DNA of 64,000 bases from Oscillospiraceae bacterium (GCA_009780025.1 WRAV01000005.1:20918-84917); one strand, 5' to 3'; positions 35,086 through 45,029 are shown, counted from the first letter of the stretch. Notes: generated by a model not told the origin, from the letters alone. A program made the numbers and translations.

Positions 35086-36360
35086 TTACCTCAGCTTAAA
35101 TAGCTTTGGCCGCAAATGGCTAGCCAAATAGAGTGATCCACAGACCAGCAGCACGTCATCCCCGCTGCGGCGGGTGAAGGCTGCGGCAAGGCCTGCATCC
35201 GGATCTTCGAAAACGCTCACGTCACCGCAGTGCGAGCGAGCCAGCTCGGCTAGCTTTTCTGGCGTGGTCGCATCTTGAACGCCGGGCACCCCGACCGCAG
35301 TCAGACTGGCGCACCGAGGCAAAATCTCCTCGAGTGCTCCGGCTACGTCTTTGGCGGCGAGCATACCCATTATCGCGTGGATTTTGCGGCCCTTCAACAT
35401 ATCCAGCGCGCTGCCGAGCACTCTGGCACCGTCCCGGTTGTGGGCGCCGTCCAGGACGATGAGCGGATCACGGCTGATAACTTCCAGCCGGGCGGGGAAG
35501 GATGTGCGCGCGATTCCCTGCGCAACGTCCTCGTCACTCGCGGGGAAGCCTCGCTGCTCAAGGGCTTTCAGCGCCTCCAAGGCCACGGTGGCGTTGAGCA
35601 CTTGGTGCGCCCCGATAAGGGGCAGGTGCAACTCCCTGCCGCCATAAACCATCCGCGTGCCTAAAAAGCTTTCTTCCAGCACCTGCGCTCGCTGAGGTAC
35701 TATCAGCTCGTTGCCCTCTTCCTCGCACCGGCGGTGAATAACCTCCATGGCCGCGGGCTCCTGTACCGGGTAACAGACAGTTGCCCCACCCGGTTTTATT
35801 ATCCCGCACTTCTCAAATGCGATCTTGTCTATTGTGTTGCCCAGGTACTCCATGTGATCCATACCAAGGCTGGTAATTACCGAGCAGAGAGGCGGATCGA
35901 TTATATTGGTGGCATCAAGCCGGCCACCCATGCCAACCTCGAGCACAACGATGTCAACCTGTTGGCGCAAAAAATAGTCAAAGGCACAGACCACTAGAGT
36001 CTCGAACTCGGAGGGCGGCTCACCCTGCACGTCCAAAAAATCCCAGTGCTGTTTGACCAGAGTAGCGCTGAGGGCAAAATCCTCCGGCTCAATCATCTCA
36101 CCGTTTACCTGGATGCGCTCTCTAAAGTCCAGCACAAACGGTGAAATATACAGCCCGGTCTTATACCCCGCTTGGGTTAACACATGGCTGATCATGGCGC
36201 AGGTTGACCCCTTGCCGTTAGTACCGGCCACGTGAATGAATTTTAGCTGCTTTTGCGGGTTGCCCATCAAATCGAGCAGCAGCTGAACCCGGCGCAGTCC
36301 GGGCTTTGGTCCAAAGCGCGCTATACCGTGAATAAACTCGACTGCCTGGTTATATTCCAA
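35086..36360 (-). CDS. folC: Folylpolyglutamate synthase / dihydrofolate synthase
   Basis: 424 residues starting at TTG 36360, chosen because GGAGGT lies seven bases upstream and the product then begins (M)EYNQAVEFIHGIARFGPKPGL as in FolC. P-loop GTNGKGST near 47, SPFVLDFRERIQVNG, GMGGRLDATN and C-terminal LDGAHNRDGA. Adds glutamate to folates, and may also make dihydrofolate. Standard length. Confidence 0.95.
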   Translation of the reverse strand: MEYNQAVEFIHGIARFGPKPGLRRVQLLLDLMGNPQKQLKFIHVAGTNGKGSTCAMISHVLTQAGYKTGLYISPFVLDFRERIQVNGEMIEPEDFALSATLVKQHWDFLDVQGEPPSEFETLVVCAFDYFLRQQVDIVVLEVGMGGRLDATNIIDPPLCSVITSLGMDHMEYLGNTIDKIAFEKCGIIKPGGATVCYPVQEPAAMEVIHRRCEEEGNELIVPQRAQVLEESFLGTRMVYGGRELHLPLIGAHQVLNATVALEALKALEQRGFPASDEDVAQGIARTSFPARLEVISRDPLIVLDGAHNRDGARVLGSALDMLKGRKIHAIMGMLAAKDVAGALEEILPRCASLTAVGVPGVQDATTPEKLAELARSHCGDVSVFEDPDAGLAAAFTRRSGDDVLLVCGSLYLASHLRPKLFKLR

Positions 36361-36419
36361 AGTAGAGACCTCCAAGAGTTGTGTTTGTTATTTTGTTGTG
36401 TGCAAGGCTATACATTATG

Positions 36420-36446
36420 CGAGCGGGAATGGAACCCCGCCCCTAC
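36420..36446. repeat. Solo end of the GTAGGGGCG palindrome family
   Basis: GCGGG-AATGGAA-CCCCGCCCCTAC ends in CGCCCCTAC just like full copies, but the matching left end is missing; only a short hairpin is left. Confidence 0.4.
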
Positions 36447-36481
36447 ATTTTGCTCTTTTATAGACAACCGAGAGCGTTTAC

Positions 36482-37150
36482 TCACTTCTTGTCCCGGTCG
36501 GAGCCCTCAAAGAGCTGCCCGAGCGCTATGACTTCCTGGGTTAAGTTTTCTATTGCACCGCCGGTGTCTATGCTTTCAAAAAGCTGCTTTAGAGCCAGGA
36601 CTTCCTCCCTGACCGCATCTATCTCGCCTTTGAGAGCCAGCACCTGCTCTTCGGGTGACGGCCCCTCCACTTCTTGGGCGACGGGCGGTGGAGCTTGCAG
36701 GGCCGGGCTCTTTTCCGCAGGCTTGTCCTGTGGATTTGCCGGCGCTGACTCTTTGGGCGGTTCCGGTTGTACCCGCTTTATTTTACGGCCGGTCACATGC
36801 TCTATCGCCTGTATTACCCGCTCCGGCTGGGGCGGCTTTTTTATATAGCCGCGAGCACCTGCATCGGCGCACTCAACCATCTCGGCCTTTCTGCCGACAA
36901 GGGCACACATTATAATTTTAGCGTTGGGGTCGATTTTCATCAGCTCTTCGACCAGTTGTGGGCCGCTCTGGCCGGGCATCTGCACGTCTAGGAAGACAAT
37001 TTCCGGCTTTGTTTGGCGGTAGAGTTTCAGTGCCCCGTCACCGTTGTTGGCCTCGTAGATATCGGCTTTGTCAATGCCACAGTCTTTAAGCAGGATATTC
37101 TTTAGCGCCATTCGCATAAAAACGGCGTCATCTACAATTAATGCAACCAT
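36482..37150 (-). CDS. CheY-like response regulator with Pro-rich linker and coiled-coil tail
   Basis: 222 residues from ATG 37150 (GAGGAG upstream). Receiver domain 1-120: acidic pair VDDAVF, phospho-acceptor Asp in VFLDVQMPG near 54, GRKAEM, and KKPPQPE with the conserved Lys. A Pro/Ala/Glu-rich linker (about 125-165) leads to a leucine-rich coiled coil (VLALKGEIDAVREEVLALKQLF). No DNA-binding domain, so it likely works by protein contact. No chemotaxis or kinase gene is adjacent. Confidence 0.85.
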   Translation of the reverse strand: MVALIVDDAVFMRMALKNILLKDCGIDKADIYEANNGDGALKLYRQTKPEIVFLDVQMPGQSGPQLVEELMKIDPNAKIIMCALVGRKAEMVECADAGARGYIKKPPQPERVIQAIEHVTGRKIKRVQPEPPKESAPANPQDKPAEKSPALQAPPPVAQEVEGPSPEEQVLALKGEIDAVREEVLALKQLFESIDTGGAIENLTQEVIALGQLFEGSDRDKK

Positions 37151-37243
37151 TTTGGCTCCTCGCTTTTCAAAATTGCTTGCGGAATATTGTTTAATTGTAC
37201 CAATTAAGCGTAAAAAAGGCAAGCTGCCCCGCCGCTAGCAGCT

Positions 37244-38626
37244 TTATCCGCCGCCGGCGTCCGCCTCTTGTTTCACGATTCCTTTGGTTCTCCACCTGCC
37301 TATCCGGTAGGCTATGAGGGCTAGCATTGTGTTAAAGACCCACGCGATCAGCAGGGAATACATCAGCGCAACCGGCCGGCCCATAATGTACACAAGCAAA
37401 TACGCCACCGGTACCCGGATAACAATGGTGTTGATAAGGGATGCCCACATAGGCGTCATAGCATCACCCGCCCCGCGCATAGCCCCCCACAGCACCATGT
37501 TTACCGAAAAGGTGAGGTAGCCAACAGCAAGAATACGCAGGAACTGAATGCTCATATCCAACACTTCTTCGGTCTGGGTGAACAGCCCGGCTATCTGCCG
37601 ACCGAAAAGTAAGATGATAATCATCAGCACAAATGCAGTCCCAAAAGCAAGCAGGGTACACTGCTTTGTGCCTTTGCTGATTCTCTCCACCTTGCCCGCC
37701 CCCATGTTTTGGCCGGCGTAGACGCTCATAGCGTTGCCAAAGGAAAAGTTGGGCATCATAACAAAGCCGTCTACCCGCATAACGATCACGTTGGCGGCCA
37801 AAAACAGCGGACCAAAGCTGTTGGCCAGGGGCTGCACCGCCATCATCGCTACGGCAAAAGCGCCCTGAGAAACACCGGTGGGCACGCCCAATTTCAGCAA
37901 CTGGTAGACGTACTTCTTTTGTGGGCGCAGGTAGCTTAGCCCAATATCAAAGCGGTCGCGCATCTGCCGCAACCGGCGCAGACAGAGCAAGCTGGTCAAC
38001 GCTTGAGAGATCACAGTGCCCAGCGCTGCCCCCATAACACCCCAGTCCAGTCCAGCGATGAGAATAAAGTTGAGTATTATGTTCAGCACCGAGGCAATGG
38101 CAAGGTAGAGCAAGGGAGAAAAAGCGTCCCCAACTCCGCGCAAAATCCCGGAGAAAATGTTGAAGTACGCCAGGCCCAAAATCCCCCAGAGTAGGACGTT
38201 CATATAGACTACAGCGTCGTCCAAAATCTCGGGCGGAACACCAAGAAACACCAGCAGTGTACGCGAAAACAGCAACCCAATAACCATTATTAGCACACCC
38301 GCTATAGCCGTGAGGGTGATGCAGTTGCCGATAGTGCGGGAAAGCTCCTCCCGCCGCCCCGCACCAAAGTACTGGGAGACCATCACTCCCGCGCCCAGGG
38401 CAATGCCCATCATCAGCACCATAATGAGAAAATGCGCCGGGATTGTTACGCCCACCGCCGCCAGTGCGTAGTCCCCCACAAAGTTGCCCAGCATGATTGC
38501 GTCCACAGTGCTGTACAGCTGCTGAAAGAGATTGCCGACAAGCAAGGGCAGAGCAAATAAACCCAGCTTTTTCCAAGGAGTACCTTCTGTCATATCTATC
38601 GCGGTAAACTGTTGTTTTAATCCCAT
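37244..38626 (-). CDS. MATE-family multidrug/Na+ efflux transporter
   Basis: 460 residues from ATG 38626 with AAAGGTG upstream. Twelve hydrophobic helices in two halves, with MATE hallmarks: LPLLVGNLFQQLYSTVDAIMLG, and GAGVMVSQYFGAGR. Exports cationic compounds using a Na+ or H+ gradient. Lies between a response regulator and a diguanylate cyclase, 35 bp after the latter, which suggests but does not prove a shared transcript. Confidence 0.93.
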   Translation of the reverse strand: MGLKQQFTAIDMTEGTPWKKLGLFALPLLVGNLFQQLYSTVDAIMLGNFVGDYALAAVGVTIPAHFLIMVLMMGIALGAGVMVSQYFGAGRREELSRTIGNCITLTAIAGVLIMVIGLLFSRTLLVFLGVPPEILDDAVVYMNVLLWGILGLAYFNIFSGILRGVGDAFSPLLYLAIASVLNIILNFILIAGLDWGVMGAALGTVISQALTSLLCLRRLRQMRDRFDIGLSYLRPQKKYVYQLLKLGVPTGVSQGAFAVAMMAVQPLANSFGPLFLAANVIVMRVDGFVMMPNFSFGNAMSVYAGQNMGAGKVERISKGTKQCTLLAFGTAFVLMIIILLFGRQIAGLFTQTEEVLDMSIQFLRILAVGYLTFSVNMVLWGAMRGAGDAMTPMWASLINTIVIRVPVAYLLVYIMGRPVALMYSLLIAWVFNTMLALIAYRIGRWRTKGIVKQEADAGGG

Positions 38627-38661
38627 CAATACACCTTTGCGGCGTGAGGCCGGCTCTGTAT

Positions 38662-39588
38662 TCAAATCGCTGTGCTAACTTTATTCCTGCCGGCCTGCTT
38701 TGCGCGGTAAAGGGCTTTATCCGCCTCTGAGATAAACGCCTCCCAACTGCTGCCCGGCCGAGGCACTGTGCAGTTGACGCCAATACTAGCTGTCAGACGG
38801 GCTTTGCTGTCGTCCTGGCGGTAGAACACACTCTCCGCAACCGCTGCGCGTATACCCTCAGCTACGATGCAAGCGCCCTCTATTGCCGTACCTGGCAACA
38901 CTATTAGGAATTCCTCGCCGCCCCAGCGGGCCACTAAGTCCACCGAGCGCTTCGCCTTCTTTTTGAGTATGTCGGCAACCTCTCTGAGGGCATGGTCACC
39001 CTGCAGATGTCCATGAGCGTCGTTGTATCCCTTAAAGTTATCTACATCCAGCATAAGGACGCTTATTGGAGTTTGGTCGCGGGCAGCCCTTTTCCACTCT
39101 TGGTTTAGGTAGGTGTTCAGGTGGCGGCGGTTGGCCGTGTGGGTCAGCACATCGGTCTCGCTTAGCAGGTGGATCGTACGCATTTGGTTTACTATTTGCA
39201 GTTGCTTTTGTACCCGCAGCTTGACTATCGCCGGTGTGAATGGTTTGCTTATATAGTCGGCGGCACCCAGGGTTAGCCCATTCTCTTCGCTGGCTGGGTC
39301 GCTCAGACCGGTTATGAAGACAACGGGTATTTCGCCGGTTTCCGGCGCTCGTTTAAGGGCGGCTATGACCTCAAATCCATCGACCCCTGGCAGAACAGCA
39401 TCCAGCAGTATAAGGTCGGGCCTCTTTTGTTTTGCAAGTTCAATGGCACGCTTGCCGTTATTTACAGTAAAGAGCGTATGCTCACCACCCAGCATCTCGG
39501 TCAGCGCTGTTAAATCCCGCTCGTCTGCGTCAACGATGAGTATGCTGTTCCGCCATTCTTGGCCTTGGGTGCTTGCCCCTGGAGTCAC
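38662..39588 (-). CDS. REC-GGDEF diguanylate cyclase
   Basis: About 308 residues from the GTG at 39588; the GTG at 39600 lies inside the AGGTGGGG Shine-Dalgarno sequence and is less likely. Receiver domain (ILIVDADERD, LILLDAVLPGVDG with phospho-Asp near 57, KPFTP) to about 125, then a GGDEF domain with active site RWGGEEF near 222. The Asp/Glu metal site DVDNFKGYND is intact. It should make cyclic di-GMP when phosphorylated. No EAL partner nearby. Confidence 0.93.
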   Translation of the reverse strand: MTPGASTQGQEWRNSILIVDADERDLTALTEMLGGEHTLFTVNNGKRAIELAKQKRPDLILLDAVLPGVDGFEVIAALKRAPETGEIPVVFITGLSDPASEENGLTLGAADYISKPFTPAIVKLRVQKQLQIVNQMRTIHLLSETDVLTHTANRRHLNTYLNQEWKRAARDQTPISVLMLDVDNFKGYNDAHGHLQGDHALREVADILKKKAKRSVDLVARWGGEEFLIVLPGTAIEGACIVAEGIRAAVAESVFYRQDDSKARLTASIGVNCTVPRPGSSWEAFISEADKALYRAKQAGRNKVSTAI

Positions 39589-39659
39589 TGCGTTCCCCAC
39601 CTATTCTTTGGCGTATATGGTACAATCCAGCTCTGTTGTTACCTTTACTGTTTAATTAT

Positions 39660-39688
39660 ATTGTACATCAATGTGCGCTTTCTCTCAA
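39660..39688 (-). promoter_or_regulatory. Promoter of the REC-GGDEF gene
   Basis: TTGAGA, 17-bp spacer, TACAAT on the minus strand, about 70 bases upstream of the start codon. Confidence 0.6.
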
Positions 39689-40061
39689 GCCCTATATAGC
39701 AATTCAACTTGAAAGGCGCCCTTTGCTTTGCCGCTGAGCGCATACACAGCGTTCTCACTGCGCAAGCCGCGTACTTAAAAATAGTTGGTCTACACTATAT
39801 TTACATGGAGCGGTATATTTCCTACTTGCATTAATAGTGACAACACCGCACGGCAGCGCCGCTTTTTGTGTTTGCTCGCCCGCGAAATCCGTTATAAAGC
39901 GGCACCTGCGGCAACTAAACCAAACGCGCGAACTCCTGACGGGGAAGTAGAGCTCTCAGATGCATATCTATGCACGCTGCCTTTTTTGACAAAACTACAT
40001 CGTGTGTACCTATCAAAAGACCGCAATATGCCTAAAGCGCACTAATTATTAGCCTTCTCCC
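39689..40061. other. Non-coding interval, no gene seen
   Basis: About 370 bases before the TRAP promoter. It contains ATATAGCAATTCAACTTGAAA (39696-39716), which resembles ATATAGCCATTTAACTTGAAA at 57613, and an inverted GCGCTTTC..TCAAG/CTTGA..AGGCGC. An 86-codon frame in it has no homology or Shine-Dalgarno site. Confidence 0.5.
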
Positions 40062-40090
40062 TTGACAAAGTGGCTTGAATGGAGCATAAT
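40062..40090 (+). promoter_or_regulatory. Sigma-A promoter of the TAXI-TRAP operon
   Basis: TTGACA, 17-bp spacer, CATAAT, about 100 bases upstream of the first gene; the leader contains a short AT-rich dyad at 40125-40145. Confidence 0.7.
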
Positions 40091-40191
40091 GGGGCCTAAT
40101 ACCTGTATCTATAACCCGCTAGATATTTGCATATATATACAGGTCATGCAGGCAAAAATATGCTCTCAACAGTATAAGGAGGTTTATATTC

Positions 40192-41157
40192 ATGAAGAGA
40201 AGAAATGTAGCGCGCCTTGCTCTGTTGCTTTGTGTTATGTTGGTGCTGGCGGCCTGTGGCGGTGGCGGCGGTGGGGAGACTCGCCTTATAATGGCTACCG
40301 GCGGCGTAGCAGGTACTTATTACCCGTTTGGCGGCGTAATGGCCGGCGTAATTAATGCTAACACTAATATGCAAGTTACCGTGAACGCTTCGGGCGCGTC
40401 TGCTGACAATATTCAGCAAATCGGCGCCGGTGACGCGCATTTGGCCCTTGCCCAAAACGATGTTATGTACTACGCTTTCAACGGTGTCAGCATTTGGGCA
40501 GACCGCGATCCTATCACTAACATAGCCACTCTGATGACTCTTTACCCGGAAACTGTTCAAATCGTTGTGGATGCCGGATCGGGCATCTATGCGGTTGAAG
40601 ACCTCGCCGGCATGAGAGTTTCAGTTGGAGATGTAGGTTCCGGAGTTGAGGCAAATGCTACCCAGGTGCTTGCCGTACACAATCTCACCATGAATGACAT
40701 CAACGTTCTCAACCTTGGGTTCGCCGCTTCTGCCGATGCCATGCGCGACGGTATGCTGGACGCTTTCTTTGTAACTTCAGCAGCACCCAATACCGCAGTT
40801 ATGGAACTGGCCACCAACCGTGATCTGCGCATTCTCCCAATTGCGGAAGACCGCGCAGCAGCCCTGATTGCCGACTACCCCTTCTATGCGCGGGTGACCC
40901 TGGATTCCAGCGACTACTACTGGCTCACCACCCCTGTTAACACTTTGGCAGTCCAGGCAACCTTGATAACATCTACCGACTTGGATGAGCAACTGGCCTT
41001 CGACATCGTAAGAGCGCTCATCGAAAACCAGCCTGACATCCTGGAGGGTCACGCCCGTGGTGCGGATATAAGCGCCCATAATGCCGTGCAGTCTATTAGT
41101 GTTCCCTTCCACCCGGGTGCTCAGCGGTTCTTTGAAGAATACGGCGTACTGGGATAA
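40192..41157 (+). CDS. TAXI-type TRAP transporter solute-binding lipoprotein
   Basis: 321 residues; AAGGAGG upstream. Lipobox LAACG with Cys22, then Gly-rich linker, then the TAXI family domain: LIMATGGVAGTYYPFGGVMAGVIN, SGASADNIQQIGAGDAHLALAQND, VQIVVDAGSGI, VSVGDVGSGVEANA. TAXI proteins bind carboxylates such as glutamate or alpha-ketoglutarate outside the membrane and pass them to the TRAP permease. Ligand cannot be read out here. First gene of a four-gene operon. Confidence 0.93.
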   Translation: MKRRNVARLALLLCVMLVLAACGGGGGGETRLIMATGGVAGTYYPFGGVMAGVINANTNMQVTVNASGASADNIQQIGAGDAHLALAQNDVMYYAFNGVSIWADRDPITNIATLMTLYPETVQIVVDAGSGIYAVEDLAGMRVSVGDVGSGVEANATQVLAVHNLTMNDINVLNLGFAASADAMRDGMLDAFFVTSAAPNTAVMELATNRDLRILPIAEDRAAALIADYPFYARVTLDSSDYYWLTTPVNTLAVQATLITSTDLDEQLAFDIVRALIENQPDILEGHARGADISAHNAVQSISVPFHPGAQRFFEEYGVLG

Positions 41158-41168
41158 CCGCACTCTCC

Positions 41169-41666
41169 ATGAATCACAAACGTCTAATGGTGGCGGGCGC
41201 GGCCCTGGCTGTTCTCGCCACCCTTCTTTTTAGCTTTGCCTTCAGCAGTGGGCCGTACCTGCTGCTCGCCAACGATGAGACCGACGAGGTATTGCTGCGC
41301 CACCCAGTCTACCAGGGCCAGGAGTTCAGCGTGAGCTTTATCCACTCGGTCAACCAGAGTCCAGTTAGAGAGATATACATCATTGTAGGCGGGAAGATTG
41401 TCTTAACCGCCGCCCAGTTCGAGACTTTTGGTGCCGGTATGCCCACCGAGCTTGAGTCAGGCCAAGTTCTTGTCCGCCTGCCAGATGGCGATATGCGCAT
41501 AGATGGCTTTGACCGAAGCTTAACGGAACTGCGCTATATGGTTCCGCACGGCTCAGATATTATTCTAAACATTGGAGAGCGGCAAATCCCGCTGAGCTCT
41601 CTGGACGCACCGGGACAGACGGTGCGATTTTCTGTTTTTCAGCGCGGCCTTTGGCACATATTTTGA
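41169..41666 (+). CDS. DUF1850 protein of TAXI-TRAP operons
   Basis: 165 residues. N-terminal signal or membrane segment (10-30), then the DUF1850 domain: SVSFIHSVNQSPVREIYII, ETFGAGMPTELESG and DRSLTELRYMV. Regularly encoded next to TAXI-TRAP transporters; exported helper of unknown role. Starts 11 bp after the solute-binding gene. Confidence 0.88.
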   Translation: MNHKRLMVAGAALAVLATLLFSFAFSSGPYLLLANDETDEVLLRHPVYQGQEFSVSFIHSVNQSPVREIYIIVGGKIVLTAAQFETFGAGMPTELESGQVLVRLPDGDMRIDGFDRSLTELRYMVPHGSDIILNIGERQIPLSSLDAPGQTVRFSVFQRGLWHIF

Positions 41667-41723
41667 GCCAGCGCCGCAAGCCGACCCACGGCAGCTTGGC
41701 CGTAACTTAGGAGGGTTTGTCAG

Positions 41724-43745
41724 GTGACGGACAAAGATAAAAAAGACATTGACACTCCGGCAGAAGGTTTTGACGCCACTGCCGAGGCGGACGTCAGCGA
41801 GGAAGAGCTGCAAGAGTTAATGGCAAAGGTCGATAAAGAGTCGAACAACCGCCATTTTTCCGGGGTGCCGCAAATTATTATGCGCTACCTTTGCGTGGCT
41901 TTCTCGCTCTATATGCTGGCCATAAACACCATTTTCCTCATGCCGCCTCAAGTTCACCGGGCATCGTTTGTGGGGCTTGTTATCCTCTTCACTTTTTTGC
42001 TTTACCCGGCCAGCAAAAAGAACAACTTGAAAATAAACTGCCTCCCCTGGTACGACTTGGCTCTGGGGGTCATCGGGGTGACGTGTTTCCTTTACTACGC
42101 CTTCAACTTTAGAACTATTGTTGGCCAGATGGCTACTTTTACCACGCTTGACTTCATCATGGCGATTACCGGCATCTCTATCCTGTTTATCGCCTGTTAC
42201 CGGGTTATGGGCCTGCCGCTAATGGTTGTCGTTGCGGTATTTGTCGGCTACGCTTACTTTGGCCGGTGGATACCCGGGCAGTTCGGCCACGCGGGTTACC
42301 GGGTCGAGCGGATCTTCAACTTCCTTTTCTACACCACCGAGGGCGTGCTAGGTACACCAACCGCTGTTGCGTCTACATTTATCTTTGTGTTTATGTTATT
42401 CGGTGCCTTTCTTGCCAAGACCGGTATCGGGCAGTTTTTCATCGACATTGCCAACGCCCTGGCCGGAAAAGCTGTGGGTGGGCCTGCCAAGGTCGCTGTT
42501 ATCGCCTCAGCTCTGCAAGGAACGGTTACAGGCAGCTCGGTAGCCAATACGGTGGCCTCGGGTACATTTACTATTCCGCTAATGAAGCGGCTGGGCTACA
42601 GCAAAAACTTCGCGGGAGCGGTTGAGGCTTCAGCGTCCACCGGCGGCCAGCTTATGCCGCCGATCCTGGGCGCTGCCGCATTTCTCATGGCGGAAATCAC
42701 CGGAATACCTTACGCACAGATTGCCCTAGCGGCCACAATTCCGGCCATTCTATACTTCGCCTGTATCTTTGCCGCCGTCCACTTCGAGGCTAAGAAGCAC
42801 GGGCTAAAAGGTCTGCCCGAAGATGAAGTACCCAAGGCTCTGCCTCTGCTGCTTGGCAAAGGTCACTTGATGCTAAGCATCGGCTCTATTATCTTCTTCC
42901 TCTTCATGGGCTTCACGCCTACGCGCTCGGCACTTTACGCTATTTTGGTAGTCATTGCACTCAGCATGATTCGCAGGGATACCCGGCTTACCCCGAGCAA
43001 GTTTATCGACGCGCTGGAGACCGGTGCGCGCAATACCATCAGCATAGGCGTGGCTTGCGCCATGGCCGGCATGGTAGTGGGCGTGGTGGTTTTGACCGGC
43101 CTTGGGATAACCTTCGCAAACGCCATGCTTGCACTGGCAGCTGGAATCGGGCACGAGACGGTGCGGCTGTTGGTTGTACTCTTCTTCACCATGATCGCCT
43201 CTCTCATACTGGGGATGGGTGTGCCCACCACGGCAAAGTACGTTATAATGGCCACGGTGACGGCACCCATTCTGGTGCGTGAGCCGCTGGCAGTGCCTTT
43301 GCTGGTTGCACACATGTTCGTTTTCTACTTTGGCACCGACGCCGATATCACACCACCTGCAGGGCTCGCAGCCTACGCGGCAGCGGGCATCTCCCGAGGC
43401 TCGCCTATAATGACCTGTGTGATAGCTGTACGGCTGTCCATAGCGTCGTATATAATACCGTACATCTTTGTCTTTAGCCCGGCGATGCTGTTTATCGACA
43501 CCAACGCTTTCGAGGTTATAAAAATTACGCTTACCGGGCTTGTAGGCATAATCGGGATAGCCTCCGGCCTGGCGGGGTACTTCATCTTACCTTTGCGTAA
43601 GTACGAACGGGCGATGGTTATTATCGGCGGGTTATTGATGGTTCACCCCGGCATTCCCACCGATATTGTAGGCATCGCGCTCATTGGTGGCACATACATG
43701 CTACAAAAAATGCGCGAAAAAAACACCCCGCTCTCCCCTGCTTAA
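41724..43745 (+). CDS. TRAP transporter fused permease (DctQ-DctM type)
   Basis: 673 residues from GTG 41724 with TTAGGAGGG upstream. An acidic soluble N-tail (to about 45), small-subunit-like helices, then about 12 DctM-type helices with TGSSVANTVASGTFTIPLMKR, SASTGGQLMPPILGAAAF and a second conserved MGVPTTAKYVIMAT. The fused 4TM+12TM form is standard for TAXI systems. Imports the bound carboxylate with sodium or proton symport. Confidence 0.93.
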   Translation: MTDKDKKDIDTPAEGFDATAEADVSEEELQELMAKVDKESNNRHFSGVPQIIMRYLCVAFSLYMLAINTIFLMPPQVHRASFVGLVILFTFLLYPASKKNNLKINCLPWYDLALGVIGVTCFLYYAFNFRTIVGQMATFTTLDFIMAITGISILFIACYRVMGLPLMVVVAVFVGYAYFGRWIPGQFGHAGYRVERIFNFLFYTTEGVLGTPTAVASTFIFVFMLFGAFLAKTGIGQFFIDIANALAGKAVGGPAKVAVIASALQGTVTGSSVANTVASGTFTIPLMKRLGYSKNFAGAVEASASTGGQLMPPILGAAAFLMAEITGIPYAQIALAATIPAILYFACIFAAVHFEAKKHGLKGLPEDEVPKALPLLLGKGHLMLSIGSIIFFLFMGFTPTRSALYAILVVIALSMIRRDTRLTPSKFIDALETGARNTISIGVACAMAGMVVGVVVLTGLGITFANAMLALAAGIGHETVRLLVVLFFTMIASLILGMGVPTTAKYVIMATVTAPILVREPLAVPLLVAHMFVFYFGTDADITPPAGLAAYAAAGISRGSPIMTCVIAVRLSIASYIIPYIFVFSPAMLFIDTNAFEVIKITLTGLVGIIGIASGLAGYFILPLRKYERAMVIIGGLLMVHPGIPTDIVGIALIGGTYMLQKMREKNTPLSPA

Positions 43746-43769
43746 CCGTCACATAGGAGGCTCGCGTAA

Positions 43770-44093
43770 ATGGATACGGCTATCTCGATAATCTTCGGCT
43801 TGATTATAGCCTTGTTGCTTGTAATTGCTCTGCTTCTCCTGCGCGGCAGGGGCGCGTCTTTGATAGCGGGCTACAACACGCTCAGCAACGACCAGCGCGC
43901 AAAATACGACGAAAAGACCCTTTGCCGGTTTACCGGCCGGCTGCTGATAGCTGTCTGCGCCTGCATGGGGATTGTCTGGGCCGGGATACACCTGGAGCTC
44001 TCTTGGGCTATATGGGTAGGCGTCACCCTAATGATTGCGCTGCCAATTGCCGGGGCAATTTACGCGAATACCGGTGGGCGGTTTCTCAAGTAG
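43770..44093 (+). CDS. DUF3784 membrane protein
   Basis: 107 residues, ATAGGAGG upstream. Three transmembrane segments with the family signature GRGASLIAGYNTLSNDQRAKYDEKTLCRFTGRLL. Uncharacterised. 25 bp after the permease stop, so probably in the transport operon, though DUF3784 is not usually tied to TRAP systems. Confidence 0.8.
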   Translation: MDTAISIIFGLIIALLLVIALLLLRGRGASLIAGYNTLSNDQRAKYDEKTLCRFTGRLLIAVCACMGIVWAGIHLELSWAIWVGVTLMIALPIAGAIYANTGGRFLK

Positions 44094-44185
44094 GCTTGCC
44101 CAGCGCAAGTCGCAGCCGTTGACAAAAGGAGAAGCTAACAGGCGCTCTGCCGCTAAACCTCTGCTTCGGTGACTTAATCTAACTA

Positions 44186-44225
44186 AAAGCGCCACCTTCC
44201 CGAAGATTGGAGAAGGTGGCGCTTT
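44186..44225. terminator. Bidirectional terminator
   Basis: AAAGCGCCACCTTC pairs perfectly with GAAGGTGGCGCTTT over a 12-base loop, with A-rich and T-rich flanks. Separates the TRAP operon from the convergent flavodoxin-like gene. Confidence 0.8.
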
Positions 44226-44238
44226 GTTGCACTCAAAC

Positions 44239-44811
44239 CTATTTGTGGAGTTTGCCCAGCAGCCAAACGATATTCTCGCCCAACCGCATCATGGTATCTA
44301 CGCCCTCGCTGTCCTTGTTGTAGTCGCCTTTTGCCCGGGCAAGGCTCATGTTCCAGTAGCTGCTACCGGGAACAAGCATGTCGTTTATAAGGAAGAAGTG
44401 GTTGATTGAGTTCAGGGTGTGTATCCCCCCGGCCCGACGTACGGCGCTGACCCCTGCCCCAACTTTACGGCTGAGCGACATATCGTCAAATCGAGAGATG
44501 AACCCGCAGCGATCAATTACCGATTTGAGCTCCGGTGTCAAATCGGAAAAATATGTCGGCGAACCCAGCAATATAGCGTCGGCCTCCATCATCTTTTGGT
44601 AAACCTCGTTCACCCAGTCGTCAATGACGCACTTGCCTTTGTGCTTGCCGCACCCGCCGCAGGCCGTACAGCCCCTCACTTCTCTTCCGCCCGCCTGGTA
44701 GATTTCGGCTTCAAGGCCGGCCTGGGCGCAGACTTCCAGCACAGTTCTAAGCATGTCCGCCGTATTGCCGTCCGGGCGCGGACTGCCGTTAATCGCAAAA
44801 ACTTTTGGCAT
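44239..44811 (-). CDS. NADPH-dependent FMN reductase / flavodoxin-fold protein
   Basis: 190 residues. FMN phosphate loop INGSPRPDGNTADML at 7-21, ring-binding GSPTYFSDL near 83, and a Cys cluster GCTACGGCGKHKGKC (47-61) that could hold an iron-sulfur cluster or a redox disulfide. Family often annotated as iron-sulfur flavoprotein-type reductases. Electron partner unknown. Confidence 0.88.
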   Translation of the reverse strand: MPKVFAINGSPRPDGNTADMLRTVLEVCAQAGLEAEIYQAGGREVRGCTACGGCGKHKGKCVIDDWVNEVYQKMMEADAILLGSPTYFSDLTPELKSVIDRCGFISRFDDMSLSRKVGAGVSAVRRAGGIHTLNSINHFFLINDMLVPGSSYWNMSLARAKGDYNKDSEGVDTMMRLGENIVWLLGKLHK

Positions 44812-45029
44812 TGGTTACCCCTCCGCTTTTCGCATTTTTACCATTATAGCGGACGCAGCCAACAGGGTCAAGCCGGAGTTAGTTGAAGGGGCTGCCCCTG
44901 CTGTAATGGAATAAACTCACCATATACTTAAAAAATTTTGCAAATATCCTGTAATGAAAACCGGTCTTCGCCGTATACCATTGTGTAAACCTTGCAAGAG
45001 TTACACCATCCGCACAGAAAGGGGCTGCT

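Noticed and set aside
39785..40045. 86-codon plus-strand frame before the TRAP operon
   Set aside because: No ribosome binding site, mixed composition and no homology signal.
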